From an uncultured Lachnospiraceae bacterium (lineage in GTDB: Bacteria; Bacillota; Clostridia; Lachnospirales; Lachnospiraceae): DNA of 50,347 nt. This document shows positions 1-7,111 of the stretch, in pieces; within the stretch, counting starts at the first letter, position 1, and each line of letters starts with the position of its first letter. Made by a program: the position numbers and the translations under genes. The notes under the pieces were generated by a model that did not search any database, had not been told where the DNA came from, and saw only the letters and a program-made list of their open reading frames with translations. The stretch is from the NCBI GenBank assembly GCA_910585715.1, contig CAJUEX010000019.1, positions 4,380 to 54,726 on the forward strand. Reading direction: 5' to 3'.

Positions 1-97
1 CCTGCAAGCAGGTTTCTATGTAATCGGAGGGTCACAGTCCCTCCGCAGAAGAACCAGCCGCCTACCGTTATGGCAGCACCTATATGGATATATTATC

Positions 98-136
98 AGA
101 AAAAGCCGGATGCCACAAGATATTCCGGCTTTTTTC
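98..136. terminator. Intrinsic terminator downstream of gpsA
   Basis: A short GC stem (AGCCGGA at 104-110 pairing with TCCGGCT at 124-130) is extended by A/T pairs and has T runs on both sides, so it could stop transcription from either direction. It lies about 70 bases past the gpsA stop and closes the gpsA operon. Bases 1-97 carry two further small hairpins (CCTGC/GCAGG at 1-12 and a GGAGGG/CCCTCC stem near 25-45) but no gene I recognise. Confidence 0.75.
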
Positions 137-206
137 TTTTCACCTTTTCCACTTATAACAGTTCAGACAACAGGGCAATTTCCACTTCCCCATTTCACTG
201 CAGCAT

Positions 207-1214
207 TTACCACTCTAACGCTTCATCCTCATCTCTTCTGTCCCGAAGCATAAGTTCCTTTACTGCCTCACCAGCAGGTTTATTCTCAAAAAGCACCTGA
301 TTTACCTGCTCAATGATAGGCAGGGCTACCTGATACTTTTTAGAAAGCCCCATGGCTGCCTTGGCGGAATGAACCCCTTCCACCACCATTTTCACTTCCT
401 TCATGGCCTCTTCCATGGAATAGCCCTTTCCGATTAAAATACCGGCACGGCGGTTTCTGGAATGAACGGAGGCACAGGTTACAATCAGGTCGCCGATACC
501 TGTCAATCCGGCAAAGGTCTTGTATTCTCCACCCATTTTCATACCAAGTCTTGCAATTTCCGCAATTCCTCTTGTAATTAATGCCGCCTTTGTATTATCT
601 CCATATCCCAGTCCGTCTGCAATTCCGGCTGCCAGTGCCACCACATTTTTCAAAGCGCCGCCCAATTCGATTCCAAGAACATCCGGGCTTGTATAAACGC
701 GAAATACCTCATTCATAAAAACTTCCTGGATATATTCCGCTGTTTTTTTTGTTTTGGCTCCTGCCACACAAGTGGTCGGAAGTCCTTTTCCAACCTCTTC
801 CGCATGGGACGGTCCGGAAAGAACTGCCACCTCCGCCTTTGGGATTTCCTGTTCAATGATTTCAGACAGGGTCATAAGTGTGGATTCCTCCACTCCCTTT
901 GCCACATTTACGATTAACTGTCCTTCTTCCACATAAGGACACATACTTTTAGAAGTGCTCCTTGTAAAAGGGGAAGGCACTGCCAGCACCAGCAAATCCT
1001 TTCCCTTCACCGACTGTTCCAAATCAGTAGTAAAAGTCATATTTTCCGCAAGCTTTACGCCCGGAAGCTTTTCCGTATGCTCCCTCTTTTCCGAAAGCAT
1101 TTTCACTTCCTCTTCCATAATGGACCATACGTTTACCTCATGTCCGTTTTTTGATAACAAAAGCGCCAGTGCCGTTCCCCAGCTTCCTGCTCCGATTACG
1201 CTGATTTTTGCCAT
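207..1214 (-). CDS. gpsA: NAD(P)H-dependent glycerol-3-phosphate dehydrogenase
   Basis: Reduces dihydroxyacetone phosphate to sn-glycerol-3-phosphate, the backbone precursor for phospholipids, in the cytoplasm. The N-terminus carries the dinucleotide-binding motif GAGSWGTALA. The centre has AVLSGPSHAEEV and the catalytic-domain segment ELGGALKNVVALAAGI with its conserved lysine, followed by the helical C-terminal domain. Length is 335 residues, normal for the family. I chose the ATG at 1214: GGAGG lies 8 bases upstream, whereas the TTG two codons earlier would be only 2 bases from it. plsY, which uses the product, lies just upstream on the same strand, so substrate supply and first acylation are co-encoded. 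Confidence 0.97.
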   Translation of the reverse strand: MAKISVIGAGSWGTALALLLSKNGHEVNVWSIMEEEVKMLSEKREHTEKLPGVKLAENMTFTTDLEQSVKGKDLLVLAVPSPFTRSTSKSMCPYVEEGQLIVNVAKGVEESTLMTLSEIIEQEIPKAEVAVLSGPSHAEEVGKGLPTTCVAGAKTKKTAEYIQEVFMNEVFRVYTSPDVLGIELGGALKNVVALAAGIADGLGYGDNTKAALITRGIAEIARLGMKMGGEYKTFAGLTGIGDLIVTCASVHSRNRRAGILIGKGYSMEEAMKEVKMVVEGVHSAKAAMGLSKKYQVALPIIEQVNQVLFENKPAGEAVKELMLRDRRDEDEALEW

Positions 1215-1261
1215 TCCCAAATCCTCCCTTTCTTATATAAAAATGTTTCAGATTATTGCGA

Positions 1262-1347
1262 AAGACTCTGCTTGCGGTATTATCTGTATGGAATAACAAA
1301 ACTGAGGTTGCAGGATGTTTCGCAATTGCCTGTTCTATCAGAGTCTT
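1262..1347. repeat. Short inverted repeat between plsY and gpsA
   Basis: AAGACTCTG at 1262-1270 is the exact reverse complement of CAGAGTCTT at 1339-1347. The arms are 9 bp with 68 bases between them, in the 132-base gap between plsY and gpsA. There is no T run, so it is not a classic terminator. It may fold in the transcript or be chance. Confidence 0.35.
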
Positions 1348-2006
1348 CACTGATTGATTTCTTCCTTATTTTTTTTATGTAAATAAGTCTTCCTCTCTTC
1401 TCCCTTTAAAAGCCGTTTAATATTTTCCCTATGCTTTACATATGCCATGACAGTCAAAAAGGCGCCAACTGCATAAAGCTCATAAATCAGATTCTGCTCC
1501 ATATGAAATTTCCCCATCTGCCCGAACACTACAAGCTCTGTCATAAAGCCTGCATATACAAGAAGGGAGCCTAAAGATACATAATTGGTAAGGAAAAAGG
1601 CAAGGCAGAACAATACAAGGGCCACCAGCATAAACCGCCAGTCAAAGGCGGTTACCAGCCCTGCTGTCGCTGCAATTCCTTTTCCTCCCTTAAACTTCAT
1701 ATAAAAAGGAAAGTTATGTCCCAAAATGGCTCCTGCACCTGCATACAGGGAAAGCAGCGGCAGCATTTGGGGTACGCTGTTACGGAAAATAAGCCTGCAG
1801 ATTACCATTGCAAGCACCGTTTTCAAAACGTCGCCTAAAAATACGATAAGTCCTGCTTTTTTCCCCAGCACCCGGAGCGCATTAGTAGTTCCCGCATTGC
1901 CGCTGCCATGCTGGCGGATATCGATGCCGTGTGCCTTTCCATAAATAAATGCCGTTTGAAACAATCCAAATACATACCCGATGACTAAGCAAATAATCCG
2001 TTCCAT
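1347..2006 (-). CDS. plsY: Glycerol-3-phosphate acyltransferase PlsY
   Basis: Membrane enzyme that transfers the acyl group of acyl-phosphate to glycerol-3-phosphate, the first step of phosphatidic acid synthesis in most bacteria. Family motifs are visible: HGSGNAGTTNALRVLG near residues 32-48, GHNFPFYMKFKGGKGIA in the middle, and about five membrane segments. It has 219 residues, with a polar lysine-rich tail slightly longer than usual. The ATG at 2006 is preceded by AAAGGA and lies 2 bases after the der stop, so the two are probably cotranscribed. It works directly downstream of GpsA. Confidence 0.96.
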   Translation of the reverse strand: MERIICLVIGYVFGLFQTAFIYGKAHGIDIRQHGSGNAGTTNALRVLGKKAGLIVFLGDVLKTVLAMVICRLIFRNSVPQMLPLLSLYAGAGAILGHNFPFYMKFKGGKGIAATAGLVTAFDWRFMLVALVLFCLAFFLTNYVSLGSLLVYAGFMTELVVFGQMGKFHMEQNLIYELYAVGAFLTVMAYVKHRENIKRLLKGEERKTYLHKKNKEEINQ

Positions 2007-2008
2007 TT

Positions 2009-3343
2009 CTATTTGTCCTTTCTCTCTCTTATAATAAATTTTAGAGGAGTCCCCCGGAATCCGAATGCTTCCCGAATCCGGTTCTCAATATATCTGGTGT
2101 AGGAAAAATGCATAAGCTCCTTGTCATTTACAAAAATAACAAAGGTAGGGGGTTTTACCGATACCTGAGTAATGTAATACAGCCGAAGCCTCTTCCCCTT
2201 GTCTGACGGAGGCTGTTGCAACGCCACCGCTTCTGTCATAATTTCATTGAGCACTCCGGTGCCTATCCTGAGAGCATGGTTTTCAATGACCGTATCAATC
2301 AAATCATAGAGCTTTGAAAGCCTCTGCCCGGTCTTTGCCGAAATGAATATCAGCTCCGCATAGGGCATGTAGGAAAGCACGTTCCTGACCTTTTCCGTAA
2401 AGCGGTAAATGGTTTTGTCATCCTTTTCAACTAAATCCCACTTATTGACTGCTATAATGACCCCTTTTCCTCTTTCATGGGCAATTCCTGCAATTTTGGC
2501 ATCCTGTTCCGTCACTCCCTCATCCGCATCAATAACAAGCACTACCACATCTGCTCTTTCCACCGCCATAACGGTACGGACTATCATATAACGTTCCAGT
2601 TCTTCTTTTATCTTGTTTTTTCTCCGAAGCCCGGCTGTATCGATAAATATATATTCCTTTTGGTTATGGACCACTTCTGTGTCAATGGCATCTCTGGTAG
2701 TTCCGGCAATGTCCGAAACAATGACCCGGTTTTCGCCAATCAGCTTGTTGATAATGGAGGATTTTCCCACATTAGGCTTTCCTACAATGGCAATCCTTGG
2801 CCTTTCGTCCTCTTCCTCTTCCAGATTCTCCTGACTGAAATGCTCCAGCACCTGATCCAGCATATCCCCGATGCCTAAACGGTTGGCTGCGGAAATGGGA
2901 ACAGGGTCCCCGATTCCTAAATTATAAAATTCATATACATCCGCCATGTATTTATCGAAATTGTCCACTTTATTCACAATCAGAAGCACCGGCTTATGGG
3001 AACGGCGCAGCATATCGGCAACCTTTGCATCCGCATCCACCAGTCCCTGCTTTACATCTGTCATAAACAGAATCACATCTGCCGTATCTATGGCCATCTG
3101 AGCCTGCTCCCTCATCTGGGATAAAATAATATCCTTGCTGTCAGGTTCGATTCCGCCTGTATCTATTAAGGTAAAGTTTGTATTCAGCCATGTCACGTCT
3201 GCGTAAATCCGGTCTCTTGTAATGCCCGGTGTATCTTTTACTATAGAAATCATCTCGCCTGCCAGGGCATTGAACAGCGTGGATTTCCCCACATTTGGCC
3301 GTCCTACTACTGCAACTACCGGCTTCCTTTTTTTCTTTCCCAT
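2009..3343 (-). CDS. der: Ribosome biogenesis GTPase Der (EngA)
   Basis: Essential GTPase with two tandem G domains that helps mature the 50S subunit. The first P-loop GRPNVGKS lies near residues 14-21 and the second, GKPNVGKS, near residue 186. Each is followed by a DTPG or DTAG switch-II motif and an NKVD or NKWD specificity motif. A KH-like C-terminal domain ends in GTPLKFIIRERKDK. Length is 444 residues, close to the Bacillus protein. AAAGGAG sits 6 bases before the ATG. It sits between plsY and the DUF512 gene in a minus-strand run. Confidence 0.97.
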   Translation of the reverse strand: MGKKKRKPVVAVVGRPNVGKSTLFNALAGEMISIVKDTPGITRDRIYADVTWLNTNFTLIDTGGIEPDSKDIILSQMREQAQMAIDTADVILFMTDVKQGLVDADAKVADMLRRSHKPVLLIVNKVDNFDKYMADVYEFYNLGIGDPVPISAANRLGIGDMLDQVLEHFSQENLEEEEDERPRIAIVGKPNVGKSSIINKLIGENRVIVSDIAGTTRDAIDTEVVHNQKEYIFIDTAGLRRKNKIKEELERYMIVRTVMAVERADVVVLVIDADEGVTEQDAKIAGIAHERGKGVIIAVNKWDLVEKDDKTIYRFTEKVRNVLSYMPYAELIFISAKTGQRLSKLYDLIDTVIENHALRIGTGVLNEIMTEAVALQQPPSDKGKRLRLYYITQVSVKPPTFVIFVNDKELMHFSYTRYIENRIREAFGFRGTPLKFIIRERKDK

Positions 3344-3391
3344 ATATAACTCCTTTTCTTATTCCGCTGCATAACAGGCAACCGGCCCGTC

Positions 3392-4762
3392 CTATTCTTT
3401 GAGGAGCAGCTTCAAAAACTCATATCCGCTTGATTTTACAATATCTATGGGAACTTGTAAAGCAGTTTCCAGCTCTTCTATAGTAAGATCGTCAAGAAAA
3501 ACCCTTTCTCCCGCCCTTAAAACATTCTGAGGCAGCCAAAGCCTTTCTCCTAGATTTTTCCCCGTCAGCTGTTTTTTTATGTCCTGTCCGGTCAACAGAC
3601 CGGATACGGTAATCCTCTCTCCAAAAAAATCATTTATAATCTCATATACCTGTATGGTCACTTCAGGGAACAGCTCCATCAGCTTTCCGGCAATTTCCTT
3701 TATATATGGATAGGCCAGCCTGCCTGTCGCCACGGAAACCGTCTTTTCAATATGCTCCGGCAGCCTGCTCTCCTTTTTATTAGCGATTGCTGACTGATAA
3801 TCCTCTATGGACTGATAAAATTCATCCATCATAAGCCGAATCATTCCCACGCCGTTTTCCAGCTGTAAGTACCCGTCATACCAGCTTGCCGGAGGCATTT
3901 CCTTTCCGGCTAAAATATACCACTCATCGCTGGCATGGATAAAATGCATGCCATATTCCTTATATACCTTTTCCTGCCATTTGTGTATGGTATCAAGCAC
4001 ATTTAAGGCATCCTCTTTTGTAAAAGGCTCAAGAGGATACAGACCTTCCCTATACTTGCTTAAGCCTACCGGAACTACAGAAACGCTTTCCAGATTCGGA
4101 AGATATTTTGTCAGCTCCTTTATGCTGTATTCTAATTCTTCCCCGTCATTTACCCCTTTGCAAAGCACAATCTGCCCGTTCAGGGTAATGCCCGCTTCGT
4201 ACAGCCTGTTCACCTTTTTCAATGCCTCGCCTGCAAAACGGTTATGGAGCATTTTGCACCTTAATTCCGGATTCATAGTCTGAAAGGAAATATTGATAGG
4301 GGACAAATGATATTTAATGATTTTATCCAAATCCTTATCTGACATATTGGTAAGGGTTATATAATTGCCCTGTAAAAAGGAAAGCCTGGAATCATCATCT
4401 TTAAAATACAAAGTCTCTCTCATGCCTTTTGGCATCTGGTCAATAAAACAGAAAATGCATTTGTTATGACAGGAACGGTATTCATCCATCAGGCCGTTTT
4501 CAAATTCAATGCCCAAATCCTCCCATTCTTCCTTTTCAATTTCCAGTATCCACTGCTCCGGCTCTTCCTTCGTGCCGTAATGCTCCGTATTTTTCTCTAT
4601 GAGGACCTCTAAATATTCCTCCTGTATCATGTACTGATAATCAAAAATATCCTCCGGCTCCTCTTTGTTAACCATAAGAAGGCTGTCTCCCGGCTCAATC
4701 CCCACTTCTTCTCCTATGCTGCCGGGCTCAACCGCCTTTATAATATGTCCTTTTCCCTTCAT
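3392..4762 (-). CDS. DUF512 family iron-sulfur (radical-SAM-like) protein with N-terminal PDZ domain
   Basis: 456 residues. An N-terminal PDZ-like segment (about residues 5-60, with GSIGEEVGIEPGDSLL) is followed by a CxxxCxxC cluster at C98, C102 and C105 (SCHNKCIFCFIDQMPKGMR), the signature for a 4Fe-4S cluster in radical-SAM-like proteins. The rest is the DUF512 domain, with GYLQLENGVGMIRLM and VATGRLAYP. The family is conserved next to der in many Firmicutes, but I know of no established reaction, so only a redox or radical role linked to this operon is inferred. The upstream 45 bases carry repeated ACAGATGAAG units on the coding strand. Confidence 0.88.
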   Translation of the reverse strand: MKGKGHIIKAVEPGSIGEEVGIEPGDSLLMVNKEEPEDIFDYQYMIQEEYLEVLIEKNTEHYGTKEEPEQWILEIEKEEWEDLGIEFENGLMDEYRSCHNKCIFCFIDQMPKGMRETLYFKDDDSRLSFLQGNYITLTNMSDKDLDKIIKYHLSPINISFQTMNPELRCKMLHNRFAGEALKKVNRLYEAGITLNGQIVLCKGVNDGEELEYSIKELTKYLPNLESVSVVPVGLSKYREGLYPLEPFTKEDALNVLDTIHKWQEKVYKEYGMHFIHASDEWYILAGKEMPPASWYDGYLQLENGVGMIRLMMDEFYQSIEDYQSAIANKKESRLPEHIEKTVSVATGRLAYPYIKEIAGKLMELFPEVTIQVYEIINDFFGERITVSGLLTGQDIKKQLTGKNLGERLWLPQNVLRAGERVFLDDLTIEELETALQVPIDIVKSSGYEFLKLLLKE

Positions 4763-4949
4763 CTGTTTCCCTTCATCTGCTTTTCTTCATTTATTCTCTT
4801 CATCTGTTTCCAATTATCTGTTTTTCTTGTTTATTCCCTTATCGAAGCTTTCCCCTAATAAACTGCATTCCGTCTTTTCTTTCAAATAAGGCTTCAGCCC
4901 ATTTTATCAAATATGATCTGCTTCATTCTCCCAAAAAACAAACCGCCTT
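4763..4949. other. Upstream region of the DUF512-der-plsY-gpsA operon
   Basis: A/T-rich and, on the minus strand, purine-rich. It contains three imperfect copies of ACAGATGAAG just before the DUF512 start. A possible minus-strand promoter is TTGAAA, a 17-base spacer and TTTATT, within about 4845-4890. This match is weak. No gene is seen. Confidence 0.3.
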
Positions 4950-5111
4950 TCGATACACAGTGGAAGCAGGCAGGGTATAGAGCAGTCTTTTGGGCCTTGG
5001 CAAAGTCGCCAGCACTTACGCACCGTACTTTGGTGCGTTAGTACTGCTGCGTCTTTGCAGAGCGAAAGCGTGCCCATAAGACTGCTCTATACCCTGCCTG
5101 CTTCCACGTCC
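4950..5111 (-). repeat. Long palindromic element, copy A (family 1)
   Basis: A 162-bp inverted repeat. The outer arms 4961-4986 and 5081-5106 are perfect complements over 26 bp. The centre is GCACC-gtactt-tGGTGC at about 5020-5036. The element end TCGATACACA lies at 4950-4959 and the other end, CGTCC, at 5107-5111, so it is in reverse orientation relative to copies B and C. One inner arm carries AGAGCGAAAGCGT. The other lacks those bases and instead reads CCTTGGCAAAGTCGCC, the same asymmetry as in copy B. It lies 42 bp upstream of the prs -35 box. No ORF or transposase lies inside. Function unknown. Confidence 0.9.
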
Positions 5112-5153
5112 GTCCATCGAACTCCCTTTTTATTCTATTCTACTAAAAATTCC

Positions 5154-5182
5154 TTGACGTGTCACTACCATAATGATATAAA
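5154..5182 (+). promoter_or_regulatory. prs promoter
   Basis: TTGACG at 5154-5159, a 17-base spacer, and TATAAA at 5177-5182 form a strong sigma-A type promoter. The transcript would start about 45 bases before the prs ATG. Palindromic copy A ends 42 bp upstream of the -35 box. Confidence 0.8.
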
Positions 5183-5234
5183 TTAAGTGTTGACTATTGT
5201 CAAAATGAACCGATTTTATTGGAGAGGATAAATT

Positions 5235-6422
5235 ATGCCGAATTTAAGTGAATTAGAAAAAGCGTTCCCGGTAGCCCCGTTAAAAATTGTTGCATTAGAC
5301 AGTTGTGCGGAGCTGGGGAAACGTATCAATGATTATCTTGTGGAATTTCGGAGAAACATACAAAATATTGCCAAGGACGAGCCTGCCTTCATAGGATATG
5401 TGGAAGACAATTATTTAGTTGACTTTGCCACTCCCCGCTTTGGCAGCGGTGAAGGAAAAGGCGTCTTAAACGAATCCATCCGGGGTAAGGATTTATATAT
5501 TATGGTGGACGTCTGCAACCACAGCATTACCTATACGGTAAATGGTTATGTAAACCACAAATCCCCTGACGACCACTTTCAGGATTTAAAACGGGTAATT
5601 GCCGCCGCTACCGGCAAGGCTAACCGCATTAACGTCATCATGCCGTTTTTATATGAAGGACGGCAGCACAAAAGAAGCGGCAGGGAATCTTTAGACTGCG
5701 CCTATGCTTTAGAAGAACTGAGCAATATGGGCGTGAGCAATTTCATCACCTTCGACGCCCACGACCCCCGTGTACAGAATGCCACCCCTCTTTGCGGTTT
5801 TGATAATTTTATTCCCCCCTATCAGTTTATCCGCTCCCTTCTCCGTTATGAAAAAGATTTAGTCATAGATAAAGATCATATAGTGGTAATCAGTCCTGAT
5901 GAAGGCGCTCTTGACAGAGCTGTTTATTTTTCTACGGTTCTCGGCGTAGATACAGGCATGTTTTATAAACGCCGCGACTATACCACCATTGTAAACGGCA
6001 AGAATCCTATCGTTGCCCATGAATTTTTAGGAGACAACATTGACGGCAAGGATGTTATCATCATAGACGACATGATTGCTTCCGGCGGAAGCATGATTGA
6101 TACCGCAAAACAATTAAAAGCCATGAACGCCAAGCGGGTATTTATCTGCTGCACCTTCGGTCTGTTTACAGAAGGCCTTGCGGCATTTGACAAAGCCTAC
6201 GAGGAATGCTGCTTTGAAAAAGTCATTACAACCAACCTGACTTATCTTCCTCCCGAACTAAAGGAACGCCCTTATTTCGTAGAAGCGGACATGAGCAAAT
6301 TCCTTGCAAGCATTATTGATTTCATGAACCATGACAGCTCTATGGAAAATGTGCTGACGCCTACGAAGAAGATTCATGATTTGCTGGAAAAATACAATGC
6401 AAGAGAAGATATTTTAATTTAA
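5235..6422 (+). CDS. prs: Ribose-phosphate pyrophosphokinase, long variant form
   Basis: Makes PRPP from ribose-5-phosphate and ATP for nucleotide, histidine and tryptophan synthesis. It has 395 residues against about 315 for classical PrsA. Extra sequence lies at the N-terminus (about 1-85) and in the tail. Recognisable landmarks are FDAHDPRVQ near 173-181, the flexible-loop KRR at 245-247, and the PRPP-binding loop DDMIASGGS at 278-286 where the classical form reads DDxxDTGGT. GGAGAGG precedes the ATG. It is monocistronic, with its own promoter and palindromic elements on both sides. Identity as a Prs-family enzyme is secure; catalytic equivalence to PrsA is inferred. Confidence 0.9.
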   Translation: MPNLSELEKAFPVAPLKIVALDSCAELGKRINDYLVEFRRNIQNIAKDEPAFIGYVEDNYLVDFATPRFGSGEGKGVLNESIRGKDLYIMVDVCNHSITYTVNGYVNHKSPDDHFQDLKRVIAAATGKANRINVIMPFLYEGRQHKRSGRESLDCAYALEELSNMGVSNFITFDAHDPRVQNATPLCGFDNFIPPYQFIRSLLRYEKDLVIDKDHIVVISPDEGALDRAVYFSTVLGVDTGMFYKRRDYTTIVNGKNPIVAHEFLGDNIDGKDVIIIDDMIASGGSMIDTAKQLKAMNAKRVFICCTFGLFTEGLAAFDKAYEECCFEKVITTNLTYLPPELKERPYFVEADMSKFLASIIDFMNHDSSMENVLTPTKKIHDLLEKYNAREDILI

Positions 6423-6476
6423 TGGATTCGGATAGATTTAATGAATTTTGATAGCCAGCCGGGGTGTCTGGTAACA

Positions 6477-6638
6477 GGACGCAGGAGCCGGCATATAGAA
6501 TAACTGTCTTAGGGGCACGCTCTCGCTCTATGAAGACGCAACGGTACTAATGCACCAAAATACGGTGCATAAGGACCGGCGACTTCATCAAGGCCTCTAA
6601 GACAGTTATTCTATATGCCGGCTCCTGCTGTGTATCGA
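6477..6638 (+). repeat. Long palindromic element, copy B (family 1)
   Basis: A 162-bp inverted repeat, the same length as copy A. Outer arms 6481-6511 and 6598-6628 are perfectly complementary over 31 bp. The central hairpin is GCACC-aaaata-cGGTGC at 6552-6568. The left inner arm contains CACGCTCTCGCTCT. The right inner arm lacks about 9 of these bases and reads as the complement of CCTTGATGAAGTCGCC. End motifs are GGACG at 6477-6481 and TGTGTATCGA at 6629-6638. It lies 54 bases past the prs stop, in the convergent gap with the kinase gene, and could also act as a terminator. Confidence 0.9.
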
Positions 6639-6857
6639 GATGCACAGGCTATGAAGATTTCGTTACCCGTCACTTACTACTCAAAAAATAATAATTAACT
6701 GACACCTGAACCTGTCTTATTGTTCATCTTCTGCGTTGCCGTCAATCGCCACAGCCACCGCTCCGCCTCATTCCACCGCCCTGCACATAAAACAATCATT
6801 TAGCATTAATGTATCAGAAACTTAACTTTCATTGTACGTAGTGCCTGCCAAAAAACA
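6639..6857. other. Intergenic stretch between two hairpin elements
   Basis: About 220 bases between copy B and the second giant hairpin, in the convergent gap downstream of both prs and the sensor kinase. I see no convincing ORF, promoter or repeat in it. Confidence 0.5.
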
Positions 6858-7093
6858 GCGTAAGAGGGAGAAGGGTGGAGGGATTCCGGGCATTGTTTTG
6901 GATGGGGATTTTCCTTAACAGCCTGCCCAAAACCCAGGGTAAAATTGCCACGGATGGCAATTTTAGTCCTATTGCGCCACGGACGGCGCTATAGGACGCC
7001 CCGACCGCTGCCAACACCCTAAAACCAGGCTGTTTAGGAAAATCCCCATCCAAAACACCGCCCGGAATCCCTCCACCCTTCTCCCTCTTACGC
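6858..7093. repeat. Giant hairpin with nested hairpins (family 2)
   Basis: A 236-bp inverted repeat. Arms 6858-6925 and 7026-7093 pair over 68 positions with three mismatches. The 100-base interior holds two further hairpins: 6941-6964 (10-bp stem AAAATTGCCA) and 6966-6997 (13-bp stem GTCCTATTGCGCC with one mismatch). Both place the same GCCACGGAYGGC sequence at their tips. The whole could form a multi-branched cruciform or RNA. It ends 18 bases from the stop of the sensor kinase gene. It shares no core with family 1. Confidence 0.85.
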
Positions 7094-7111
7094 GTCCTCT
7101 TCTTCAACCCC

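Noticed and set aside
1..97. Possible corrinoid riboswitch or other structured RNA at the window start
   Set aside because: AGAAGAACCAGCCGCC loosely resembles a B12 box and hairpins are present, but the conserved core does not match any class I can name, and the gene downstream on that strand is antisense (gpsA). The window cuts off the 5' side.
70..300. Plus-strand ORF of 76 codons
   Set aside because: Overlaps the gpsA 3' end in antisense and runs through the terminator hairpin; composition is not protein-like.
4950..5111. CRISPR repeat or insertion sequence
   Set aside because: There is no array of spacers, no transposase ORF and no evident target-site duplication around any copy.
6829..7107. 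Minus-strand ORF of 92 codons
   Set aside because: Lies wholly in the giant hairpin at 6858-7093; its open frame is a by-product of the palindrome.
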